NCBI GenBank assembly: GCA_001632425.1
Contig: KV425552.1
Coordinates: forward strand, 957,805 to 974,419
DNA: 16,615 nucleotides
Reading direction: 5' to 3'
Source: Neolentinus lepideus HHB14362 ss-1
Lineage: Eukaryota > Basidiomycota > Agaricomycetes > Gloeophyllales > Gloeophyllaceae
The translations under genes and the position numbers were made by a program. Shown piece after piece: positions 1-8,372 of the stretch; within the stretch, counting starts at the first letter, position 1; each line of letters starts with the position of its first letter. The notes beneath the pieces were generated by a model. It saw nothing but the letters and a program-made list of their open reading frames with translations. It had not been told where the DNA came from and did not search any database.

Positions 1-282
1 AGGTGGGGAGGGAGCAGTAGGTGGGGACAACGGGGGAGGGGGAGGATAAGGACGACGCCGTCACGAATTCGCGTACCCGCCCACGCTCACGACATCTCGC
101 ACACGGGCTCCATACCCGCCCGCGCCCACGGCATATCCACCACCACGACCCCGAGATCTTGCATACGCACACCAGCGCACCATCTTGCATACCCCACCCG
201 GATTCTGGTCTATGTTTATTACTTCTCTTTCTCTTTCGTCGTCCTTGTTTTCGTCCACAGCCTAGTTTATTTTATTGCACGT
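1..282. other. GC-rich low-complexity stretch, no gene recognised
   Basis: The first 45 bases are G-rich (runs of GGGG and GGAGG). From about 60 to 200 the sequence is C-rich, with loosely repeated pieces such as tacccgccc...cacg and cttgcata. Long frames are open here only because of this composition: the plus-strand frame gives a His/Arg/Pro-rich product that resembles no family I know. The stretch could be the tail or UTR of a gene outside the window, but nothing in the sequence shows that. Confidence 0.5.
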
Positions 283-390
283 TTCGCGCGGGGGTAATGG
301 TCGCGTATTTCACGCGGGGGGAATGGTCATGTATTTCACGCGGGGGTAGTGGGCACGTATTTCACGCGGAGGGTAATGGTCATGATGTAT
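283..390. repeat. Tandem array, four copies of a 26-bp unit
   Basis: Four head-to-tail units lie at 283-308, 309-334, 335-360 and 361-390. Each starts TTCACGCGG (TTCGCGCGG in the first) and ends in a short form of GTAT. The core reads TTCACGCGGGGGTAATGG with one to four changes per copy. The fourth unit is 30 bp because of a small ATG duplication near its end. This is a typical minisatellite, and its function is unknown. Confidence 0.85.
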
Positions 391-1100
391 TTTTACTTTA
401 CTTTCACGAGATGGGATTTCGGATATTTGGACGGGATGAGTTGAGGTTTCGGGTACTCATGAGTGGATAGAAAATGAGTGCTCGGGCTGGGCGGGGGAGA
501 CGACGCGGCGCAGCGAAGACAGAAGGCCGGGACGAATACGCATCCTGGAGTCTTACTCGCGTCCTGAGCAATATCAATGATTCCTGGACAGTTATCAGTT
601 CGCGCATTCTTGACACGGCATGAGGGTCCTACTTATGACCAGCGGGTCATATCAATGCTGCAGAGGGTAACTGGAAGGCGGGGTGGTATCCCTATATTCC
701 AGAGAGGCAGACAGATGAGCCCCGTTTCAGGAGGCGAGACGTGAGAGACAAATGCACGCAGCGCCTCGGATACGTTCCTCCTGCAGCTGTCCATCCGAGA
801 ATAGCCTGGGGACGAGCGCCCACCCTGCGTCCCCGTTATTCATAGTTCCATCCAAAGTTGTTATGCGACTCCGCAGCCCGGGGCGGCATCAAGCGTGCAG
901 GCACCCTTGATGTCTAGCATCGGCAAGGAACGCGTCCTCGTCCCGCCTTGGATCAGGACTGTGTGGCGGTAATGAGCGGCTCAGACAGACTGGGTGATAT
1001 GTGATTACAACACAAAAACAGAGGACGACGGCACCTTTCAAGTTATGTTACATAGCGGGTCCCAGATCAATGGTTACTACTCTATGGTACCCTTCACAGC
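391..1100. other. Intergenic, no gene recognised
   Basis: No frame on either strand shows a recognisable protein or a convincing set of exons. The right end must contain the 3' untranslated region of the TMEM19-like gene, which is transcribed leftwards and stops at 1101. The rest is unique-looking sequence of mixed composition. Confidence 0.5.
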
Positions 1101-2221
1101 TCATGCGAGACTCGCAAGGACGAGAGCGGTCACGACTGACGAAAGGAGGTTCACCTAAACCCAACACGTAAGACGCGGGCACATTTAAAGCAATATATAC
1201 AAAAACATATAGATACCTGGTTATTAGTCAGTATATTCAGGCCGCTGACGACCTTGACCTCCGCGTCCCTCGGCGGCGCACCAGACTCGTCGGTCAAGAT
1301 GCGCTTGCTCGCAGCAGAGTACTTCGTCATCTGCACCGTCGCGCCGAGCAAGGAGTCCACCTTTCCGCATGCAAGAATCAGGTCAGCCTTCAGAGCCAAC
1401 AGACCAACAGCACGCACCAGTGATCCGAAGAGGCCGGCAAAGCCCCCCCACGCAACCGCCTGCAAGCACACAGCAAGCGCACCAGCCCGGCACGCCGCGC
1501 TCTCGACGACCAGGCTCCCAGCCAGCGTCGCGCCCATCGCCAGCCCGCCCGCGAGGGACGCCACGGTGCCGACGCGCGAGACGCCGCCGTTCGTCCCCGG
1601 CGGGACGGTCTGGAGTGTGGTGATCAGGATGGGCGGCGTCTTGGACAGGATGCCTAGTTCTGAGGCGAGTGTGTCGCCGAGGCAGCAGGCAAAGTGGCTG
1701 GATGAGATGATTTGAGATCTGCGGCGACGCGCACATCGGATGGACAATCACTTACCCTAGCGCAGCGAACACCAGTGCACGGCTCCGCCCATCGAAGACG
1801 GTAGGTGACAATGGACACCAGTCATCGGACGAGTACGCCGGACCTCTACTCCCGAGGACGTTCGCGACCAATGAGGAAGAGAGCGACCCTGGGACAAACA
1901 CGCCCTCCCACACGACCGCCGCTACGAACGCCGAGAACGAATTGCAGAGCACCTGAAACCCAGAGCGGTACCCCGCCTCCCGGTGGCCCTCCTCCAATTG
2001 CGCCTTGCGCTGCTTTCCCACCTTGGTCGCGCGCGAGCCTATGAGGTAGAAGGCGAGCAGGGAGATGCCGAATGCGCGCAGCGGCACCGCGAGCATCAGC
2101 GTGCCTACGATGGCAGCTGTGGCCGCGCCCGAGGGCGACAAGGAGCTCTGCGAAAACCATGGATACTGAAGACGCCGGCGATTGCGAGGGGCACGAAGGG
2201 TATTTGCGGTGCTGCTGGCAT
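1101..2221 (-). CDS. TMEM19: TMEM19/DUF92-family integral membrane protein, with an apparent 1-nt frameshift in exon 1
   Basis: Minus-strand exons are 2221-1756, 1697-1217 and 1154-1101; introns are 58 and 62 nt. The protein is a polytopic membrane protein of the DUF92/TMEM19 family, which also includes the plant phytyl-phosphate kinase VTE6; the fungal role is not established. Seen in sequence: ...LAFYLIGSRATKVGKQ, EEGHREAGYRSGFQVLCNS, GHFACCLGDTLASELG, VPPGTNGGVS, GKVDSLLGAT and a C-terminal NILTNNQ-VNLLSS block, all in family order. The ATG at 2221 gives MPAAPQIPF followed by a hydrophobic helix ending SIHGFRR. The next family block, SSLSPSGAAT, is in another frame, one base off at about 2145-2149. 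Counting one missing base, the length is 333 residues, close to human TMEM19 (336), and every later phase fits. The alternative is a 47-nt intron (2194-2148), which would remove the first helix. Family call sure; exon 1 less so. Confidence 0.9.
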
Positions 2222-2606
2222 CTCGACGTTGTGGAACAAGTCCAAGACGGTCGCTGGCGTATTGGCGCCAGCACAGCACGGACGCTATGCTTGATATATT
2301 ATTGATGGCGAAGCCATAGACTCGCCTCACATTCTGCGCTTGTTCGACGCCATGACCGGAGAACAAGATGAAAGCAAGTCGCTGAGCGTTGGAGTAGCAA
2401 CCATTGGTCGAATCGCTAGGCGAGCGGAGAGTTATATTAGACGAGGGTGGCTATTCGTCTATCAAATTTACTGGAATCAAGGCACAGCAAGGGCATTCCG
2501 TCCAAATGGGTTCTCGCCAGCCGATCGCAGTGCGGCCCTCTTACGGAACATTTGCAGAGCTTTCGTCGTTTAATGCCAACATATCCCCTGTCTCCTCTCC
2601 AGCCTT
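2222..2606. promoter_or_regulatory. Divergent promoter region between the TMEM19-like and DUF6533 genes
   Basis: This 385-bp gap separates two genes read outwards. ATTGG at 2403-2407 is a CCAAT box for the minus strand, about 180 bp upstream of the TMEM19-like start and 200 bp from the DUF6533 start; CCAAT boxes can act in either orientation. An AT-rich TATATTATTG at about 2294-2303 lies about 75 bp upstream of the minus-strand start and could serve as a TATA-like site. No coding exon is evident, although several frames are open by chance. Assignments are by motif and position only. Confidence 0.45.
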
Positions 2607-4547
2607 ATGAGCGGGGATGTGCTCACCGAGAGTACTGGCGGCGCGCTCAGGGTACGAGACTACATCTTATTTCGTGGTGAACGTTTGACCCGTGGATGAC
2701 ACTGTCCAATCAGGATGTCGTGCCGTTCTCCATTGTGGCAACTGGGACGATTTTGGTAGGGCGCCCTAACGTATAGGCCCGCGCTAGCTATATGGGTTGA
2801 CGTTTGCAGACTTATGATCTCCTTTGTACCATTGACGAAGAGGTGTGTAAACCGGAGCTCAATGTGCTGACCCCTCACTCATGCGGGCCAGGTTGAGTAT
2901 GTATGGAAGTCACGACAAAGCCTTGGAACGGTCCTCTTCTACCTCAACCGATATACCCCATTCATCGACACATTCATATCTCTTAACCGTCAGTCTGATA
3001 TCATATATATAACACTCATAACGTCGAACATAATCCCTTCACAGTCCTTACGGGCAAGCACTCCGCGCAGGTAGTTCACTTCAGCTCCTGCTACAACTCA
3101 GCTAACAGATATCCCCAGGCATGCGAGCGCAATTTCAAAGTCATACTATGTACGAATCTCCCCATTTTCCAAATATGATACCATGCGCCAACCCGCTGCC
3201 CATGGTTAGGGTTGATCGTCATTGGCACCCTTATCTCCGAATGTCAGTATTCACTTCGCCTTGGCCTGTTTCTCGCGGTGACACTAGTACTCCCTGTTCC
3301 CAGATATCCTATGTCTCCGAACATACGCTCTATGGGAGCGCCGTCGCTCCATCGGCATCGCTCTCTCAATTATCTACAGCGTTAGTCATCCGATGACTGG
3401 ACACTCCCAAACCAACTCCTCACCATTCTGACTATCATAGGGTTTATTTGCTGCCGGCATAGGCATCATCAGTATAGAAGCCCAGTCTCTCCATTGTATG
3501 TCGAGCGCGTTGACCCGGTGCCACTCGCGACTGATAAGTGTCACCGTCAGATGAGGACCCCCCACTCCCAGATATCCCCGGTTGCTTCATGCGCAGTGCG
3601 AGCTCCATCGTGTTCATAGACTATATCCTTATATTGATAGCAGAAACTAGTGCGTCGACCTTTCCTATTTTCTTCCCTCAAATACATGTACTAACAAGTT
3701 TTGCGATGCAGTCATGGTGACGCTAACCATCGCCAAAGCTGTGAAACACCGTGAGTGCATATCCCGCGCTAAATATGTTTTAGTGATACATGGTACATAC
3801 TGTGGCAGTACGACACACCCGTTCACCGCTTGTAGTTACCCTATACCGCGACGGTGCGTCCCGCCTCATTCTATACTATATATTTAGACGATCTGCTCAA
3901 TAGCTAAACCTCCTTTCTTTCCTGCTAGGAATCCTATTTTACTTCATCCTACTGAGCAAGTCCCCACCTGAATCCTCTCCCCGCCTCCCTGACCCGCACC
4001 CACAGCTGTCACGATCGCGAACGTTATTATACCCGTCGCAGGTCCCGTACGTCCCATTTTATTCTCCATCCTCCCATCCCACCCTCACGCTCCCACCTTC
4101 CAGCCTGCACTAATAAACTGGCTCGCTACGTACGTCCCCTCTCCCCCCTCCCCACTTCCTCCGCCACCCAGCTAACCTCCTCCCAGCCCCCAACGCGTCC
4201 TCCACTCCATCCTCTGCACCCGAGTCCTCCTCTTCATCCTCAAGTCCCGTCACAAACACACTTCCGCCAACTCTCTACCCACCAGCACCTCCCGCACGCC
4301 ATCCAGCAACGTCCTCTCTTCGATCCCGACGTTCATCAGTCCGACGACGTTCCTCGAGTCTGCACTCGCCCATTGGAATTTTCAGTCTCAGTGTGAGGGT
4401 GGGGAGGTGAGGGTAGGGATGCCGGAGATTGTTGAGATGGATGATCTGGGCCGAGACCAGGATAGGGAGAGAGGAATTGATGAGGACACGATTGGTCGGC
4501 TTAGGGACGAGTGGAGTCACGGGCGTATAGACGAGGTAGATGGTTAA
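2607..4547 (+). CDS. DUF6533-type seven-helix membrane protein, 16 exons
   Basis: The model is join(2607-2651, 2714-2755, 2810-2842, 2892-2988, 3045-3070, 3119-3149, 3210-3242, 3304-3380, 3441-3495, 3551-3649, 3712-3750, 3809-3853, 3929-3955, 4006-4046, 4104-4129, 4187-4547). It totals 1077 nt and 358 residues, with frame kept through all 15 introns. Family blocks appear in order: YDLLCTIDEEVEYVWK (the DUF6533 core), SLGTVLFYLNRY, a conserved Cys in ACERNF, LISEYILCLRTYALWERRR, IPGCFM, LYRDGILFYFILL, and RVLHSILCTRVLL before a charged tail. Hydrophobic stretches are consistent with about seven membrane helices. The role of the family is unknown; GPCR-like sensing is only a suggestion. The intron at 3956-4005 is GC-AG. 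Uncertain points are the start (ATG 2607; ATG 2696 is possible without exon 1), the acceptor of exon 10 (three in-frame choices) and the ends of exons 14-15. Confidence 0.87.
3956..4005 (+). other. GC-AG intron (intron 13) of the DUF6533 gene
   Basis: The donor is CTGA/GCAAGT and the acceptor CACCCACAG/CT. Splicing joins ...FILL to T-VTIANVII in frame, giving the hydrophobic helix that the family has at this point. Reading through gives no family-like sequence. GCAAGT is the usual strong context for the minor GC donor class. Confidence 0.75.
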
Positions 4548-4710
4548 CGTGTGCTTTGGTTCTACGGCTTAACTTATGCTTATGATATCACGCGGATACG
4601 ATTTCTACCTTTCGTGGGTCGATAGATAGGTGGAATGGAGCAACATCAATTAGCTGATTAGAGCTTCCAGTATCCTATGTACTTTTTGGCACCCATCGTC
4701 AAGGCGTAAC
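4548..4710. other. Convergent 3' intergenic region
   Basis: The DUF6533 gene (stop at 4547) and the ornithine carbamoyltransferase gene (stop at 4711) end facing each other only 163 bp apart, so their 3' untranslated regions probably overlap. No canonical AATAAA is evident on the plus strand. Confidence 0.6.
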
Positions 4711-6133
4711 TTAGTCCTCCTTCGATTCTGATTTCTGCGCCAGCATTTCAGGGTAAAGATCCCACTTGCCGAACAGCAGGCTAGAAGACAAGCAAAATCA
4801 TAAATACATTCAGGTGATGAAGAGCAAGGATGTAATGCACGCACTCGAACAGCGCCATGATCGTCCACTTGCGGTTGTCGTTTTCTGGGAAGACGAGCGA
4901 ACGCGGCCCGTAAAAGACCTAGATCCACGCACACAGTAGTCAACATTACACATGCAATGGTAAGACGGCAGAAGCCCAGCGCACCTCATCATCGACCTCC
5001 TCCGCCTTTCGCGGAAGGCAATGCATGAATGCCCAGTTTTCCTTCGCGCCACCCTCCTTACAGAGCGCCTCGGTGACCTGGTATCCCGCAAAGTCGCACA
5101 GACGCTGGGCTTTTTCGTCCTCCTGACCCATTGAAATCCTACAGATCACACAGGACTTTCTCAGCATCATACGACTACACCAAAAGTGCTACAATGCGCA
5201 CCAAGTATCTGTCACGACGACATCAGCGCCTTTCACTGCGACCCGCGGGTCCTCCGTCCACACAATATGTCCAGGGCCTTTGCCCTCTTCCTCGCCGATG
5301 CTCAACCCGAGACTCTCCACTCTCTCCCGGATAGGCTTTGGGCACTGGTACGCCTCCTTTGCGGGCGTCGCGACGCGGAGATGATGTCCGAGTCGTGGGT
5401 ACGTCACCAGCATGTCGTGCAGGACGTTCGTGGAGTCGCCGAGCCACGCAATCGTTAGAGGGGGTAGAGGTGCGAGGTCCACGTACGGTTTTGAGGATGA
5501 GGAAGGGGGGGTAGGGTTAAAAAGGTGGGCGTGGTCGTGCAGGGTGAGGAGGTCGGCGAGGATTTGGGTTGGGTGCCAGAGTGAGGAGAGGGCATTCAAT
5601 ACTGGGACAGGGGAGTGGGCAGCCAGTTCCTGGAAGGAGTGAGGGAGACTATTGGAGTAAATAAGGAGTATGCACACCTCAATCTCTTCGTGCTCGCCGA
5701 CGCGGGCGAAGATGCCCTGGCACATACCGCCAATAACCCTGGCACTATCCCGCAGACTCTCATTTACGCCAAGCTGTATATCTTCCCTGCCGAGGAACAG
5801 CGCTCGTCCACCGAGCAAGACCGCCGAAGTCTCTGCACTCACTCGTGTCCGAGTACTCCGCTTGCTGAATAGCAGCGCAACGCTCTTGTTGAAGAGCGAC
5901 TGGCTGGGCATGCGCAGCTGCTCGCGTTTCTCCTTGCTCTTCTTTCCTTTGCCCTTAAATTCTCCGTCCTGCTTCTGAAGAAGAAATGGTGCGAGCCAAG
6001 GGAGAGAGAAGCGGCGCTGATGGTGGGCGTGCAGGAGAACGCGGTCAATCTGCGGGACGGTGAGGTCGGCGAGGGTCATGAGGTGCGGAACCTTCCTGCC
6101 CGCCGTGGCAGCCAGTGACGGTGCGTTTATCAT
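4711..6133 (-). CDS. OTC: Ornithine carbamoyltransferase (arginine biosynthesis)
   Basis: Minus-strand exons are 6133-5678, 5629-5202, 5138-4985, 4918-4845 and 4780-4711; the product is 393 residues. The enzyme makes citrulline from carbamoyl phosphate and ornithine in arginine synthesis, in mitochondria in most fungi. Carbamoyl-phosphate site: KRSTRTR at 91-97, ARV at 143-145, HPTQ at 171-174. Ornithine site: the SMG loop at 297-299 and HCLP at 334-337 with the active Cys335. The last intron (4781-4844, GTGCGT donor) restores the family ending [17 protein letters not shown]; without it the frame ends differently. Intron 1 (5630-5677) is 48 nt, in frame and stop-free. A Lys-rich insertion (about residues 45-77) precedes the carbamoyl-phosphate loop. 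The ATG at 6133 leaves only about 14 residues before the conserved domain, so any mitochondrial signal is short, or an upstream exon is missing. The in-frame GTG at 6142 is not used. Confidence 0.95.
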
Positions 6134-6693
6134 CCCTGGCACAAGTAAGGAGTCGCGAGTAGAGGGAAGGCTGAGGGTCGAGGAAGGATACCCGAGTCAG
6201 AGGTGAGGCGGTAATGAAGAATTTGAGCTGGTGGCGGCCCGATTAGCGACATTTGATTGGCTACAGCAGTAATGGCACTGCACCGCCACCGTGCGTTTCG
6301 ATCGCTTTTAGCAGTGACAACCGGTTCCCGCTTCGATTTCTGGCTTTCGTATACCTGTCTAGGTCTGCACTGCGTCCTCTTCTCCTTTGCTCGCACAAAT
6401 ACAGAAAACATGAGTAAAACTTGCTAGCGACTATGGTTATCCCGGCCACCAGAACCTTCACTTCCGAAATTCACCAACGTACGAAGGGTATCACAGCTTT
6501 CATTACACAACAATCGTTCACAGTTCAATCCAGGAGGCACTCCTAACAGTATTTGTAGTTTATTCGTAGCACGAAACTCAGAGTAAGAGGCGTAAGCATA
6601 AACATAGGACAGAGCAGAACAGTCCAAGTCTGTTATCATCACATCACTCCTGCAACACAGGCGGGCGTCTCGTATTCGTGTCACAACGGCACC
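6134..6693. other. Intergenic region between the BAR-protein stop and the OTC start
   Basis: Both flanking genes read leftwards. The right part (about 6400-6693) should be the 3' untranslated region of the BAR gene, and the left part (about 6134-6400) the promoter and leader of ornithine carbamoyltransferase. The open frames here do not resemble proteins, and no further gene was seen. Confidence 0.5.
6256..6260 (-). promoter_or_regulatory. CCAAT box upstream of ornithine carbamoyltransferase
   Basis: The minus strand reads AGCCAATCAAAT, a good match to the CCAAT-binding complex site (CCAATCA). It lies about 125 bp upstream of the ATG at 6133, a usual distance in fungal promoters. A pyrimidine-rich leader follows down to the start codon. 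The call rests on motif and position only. Confidence 0.5.
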
Positions 6694-8191
6694 TCAATGG
6701 TCGCGGGACTTTCTGTCGAAAATTCCCGTTAACGTCAAATCCTCACGCAGCGAACAATCGCGAAACGACTCAGAAGACAGCTCAAACCCGCCGGAGGGTA
6801 GAGTAAGACGAAAGCAAAAAGGGGATGCGACACTCACCTGTACTCTCCCTCCGCAGCCACAGCGAGCTCTTCAATCTCCCCCTGGACGGTGGACAGCGCT
6901 TCGGCAGCTGCGGCTTGGTAGAGCAGCTACAGGGGTTTGGGTCAGTGTGAATTCAGTGGGAATGGAAAGCAAGAGTGGCTAAGCGCGCAGACCAGGGAGG
7001 TTCAGGTGCGAACGGGGACAACTCCTTTGGAGAGGCGGAGGGAGAAGAGGAAGGAGAAAGGGACGCACTTGGGCCTTGCAAAGCTCGTTGAGGTTCTTAA
7101 TGGGTTCCGGCTGCGAGAATGGGTCAGTCGAAAGTTTATGAGCGGAAGGACGAGAAGGGGAGACACCACGCACGTTGTCCAACACCGTCTTCATCAACGT
7201 AATCGCCACTTCGGTCTTCTGCACGAGGTCATCCTCCGCGTTCTCGACCTCGAGACGGGCTTGTTCTTGCTTCGTCGGGGATGCACGTTTGAGGCTGGGG
7301 CAGACATCAGTAGAATGCAAGAATTCAGTGGGATCAAGGAACGATAAGGCAGGGAGAAAGGATAGGTGCAAAGGAAGGGAAAGAAAGGATACATGCTGGA
7401 CAGACAAGATGTGACAGATGGCGCAACTCACGTCTGCTTCGCCGAATCCAGCTCCAACCTGCTGGCCCTCACCGCCGCACGGGCCTTCATCGCGACGTCG
7501 ATGCTCGTGCTCAGCGTCGTCTGCCACGGGCCCAAAAACTCCTGGCGGATCATCTGGTCCTGCTGCACCCGCGCCTCGGCGATTTTCTCCCAAGCGGTGG
7601 CGTACTCTTTCAGACCTTTGCCCAGTTTGTCTCCATCACTGCCTAGAGCAGTGGCGCCGAGGAGAGAGGCGCGAGCGAGGGCGTGAGGAAGAGTCTTGGG
7701 CTGGTGCGGGACCGGGGTGGGGGAGGAGGGGACGGGGAGGTTGGTGCCCTTTGTGAGGGAGGCGATGGAGGTGTTGAGGGAGGTGGTGATCTCGGCGAGG
7801 GACTCTTGGATCTGAGTAGGGTAGTCGTAGGATTCGGATTCGTAGACACGGGTTATCCTAGGCAAGGGTTAGTTGATTCTGAGGGCGTCGAGTAGAATGC
7901 AAGGGTGTGGAATGCACGTACTTGAGCAAGGCGAGATGGGCCTGGCGGAGGGCATCGACGCGCGTTTCGAGGTCCTTGTACTCTGTACGAACACATTTTC
8001 ATTCACAAAGTCAAAATGGCTCGCTGCCAGCACGCACCCTGCGGCAGTTCTGTGATCTCGTCAGGAGCAATCTGGCCCAGGCGCTCGCGGGTGGCTTGGA
8101 CGCTCGAGTTGAAGCCTTTTGCAAACTTGTTCGCAGACTGGCCGATGTTGAGGCCTGAAAAACTTGACTGCAGCTTGTTCCAGCCGTCCAT
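6694..8191 (-). CDS. GVP36: BAR-domain protein of the fungal Gvp36-like family
   Basis: Minus-strand exons are 8191-8038, 7982-7922, 7857-7432, 7294-7174, 7110-7069, 6926-6838 and 6712-6694; the product is 303 residues and all phases close. BAR proteins form curved coiled-coil dimers that bind and bend membranes; yeast Gvp36 is on Golgi-derived vesicles. The start ATG at 8191 lies in a strong GCCACCATGG context and gives MDGWNKLQSSFSGLNIGQSA. Helical, charged blocks follow: EYKDLETRVDALRQAHLALL, KITRVYESESYDYP, SPTKQEQARLEVENAEDDLV, TEVAITLMKTVLDN, PEPIKNLNELCKAQ and EALSTVQGEIEELAVAAEGE. A tiny last exon (19 nt) gives the ending YRKSRDH. A Pro/Ser-rich linker (PVPSSPTPVPHQP) interrupts the helices in exon 3. 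The last exon rests on a 125-nt intron and is the least certain part. Family assignment is from memory of fungal homologues. Confidence 0.87.
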
Positions 8192-8372
8192 GGTGGCCAA
8201 AGTCAAGTCAGAGGTAGAGAGGCGGTGTGTGTCGCAGTGTTTAGTAGCTCGGTGGCGGCTGCTTTAGGCTAGACCTGGCCAGACGCGTCACTTTACCAGA
8301 ACGCGCGTCCAAGCATACAATTAACCTTGCAACTTAACCTCTACCTCTACCTCGACAATTCCAGCCAAAACC
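8192..8372. promoter_or_regulatory. 181-bp divergent promoter shared by the BAR gene and PUP1
   Basis: The two start codons lie 181 bp apart and face outwards, so both core promoters and leaders must fit in this gap. It contains GGTGGCGGC at about 8250, which shares the first six bases of the proteasome element GGTGGCAAA known from yeasts; the last three differ, so this is weak. ACGCGT lies at about 8284. A short tandem, ACCTCTACCTCTACCTC, lies just before the PUP1 start. No TATA or CCAAT box is obvious. Confidence 0.5.

Noticed and set aside
283..390. Repeat array as a possible CRISPR
   Set aside because: Units are directly contiguous with no spacers, and the genome is eukaryotic. It is a minisatellite.
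21..470. 149-codon plus-strand open frame
   Set aside because: The product is a His/Arg-rich low-complexity string whose second half is only the 26-bp tandem array translated. No family resemblance.
1254..1715. 153-codon plus-strand open frame
   Set aside because: It is the complement of the TMEM19-like exon 2. Its Arg/Pro/Ser-rich product is a typical shadow of a GC-rich gene.
4275..4520. 81-codon minus-strand open frame
   Set aside because: It is antisense to the last exon of the DUF6533 gene, which has clear family sequence and phase.
6424..6684. 86-codon minus-strand open frame
   Set aside because: It lies just downstream of the BAR gene stop and is not protein-like; most likely 3' untranslated region. 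Splicing the BAR gene to the AG at about 6652 instead was considered, but the acceptor giving YRKSRDH fits better.
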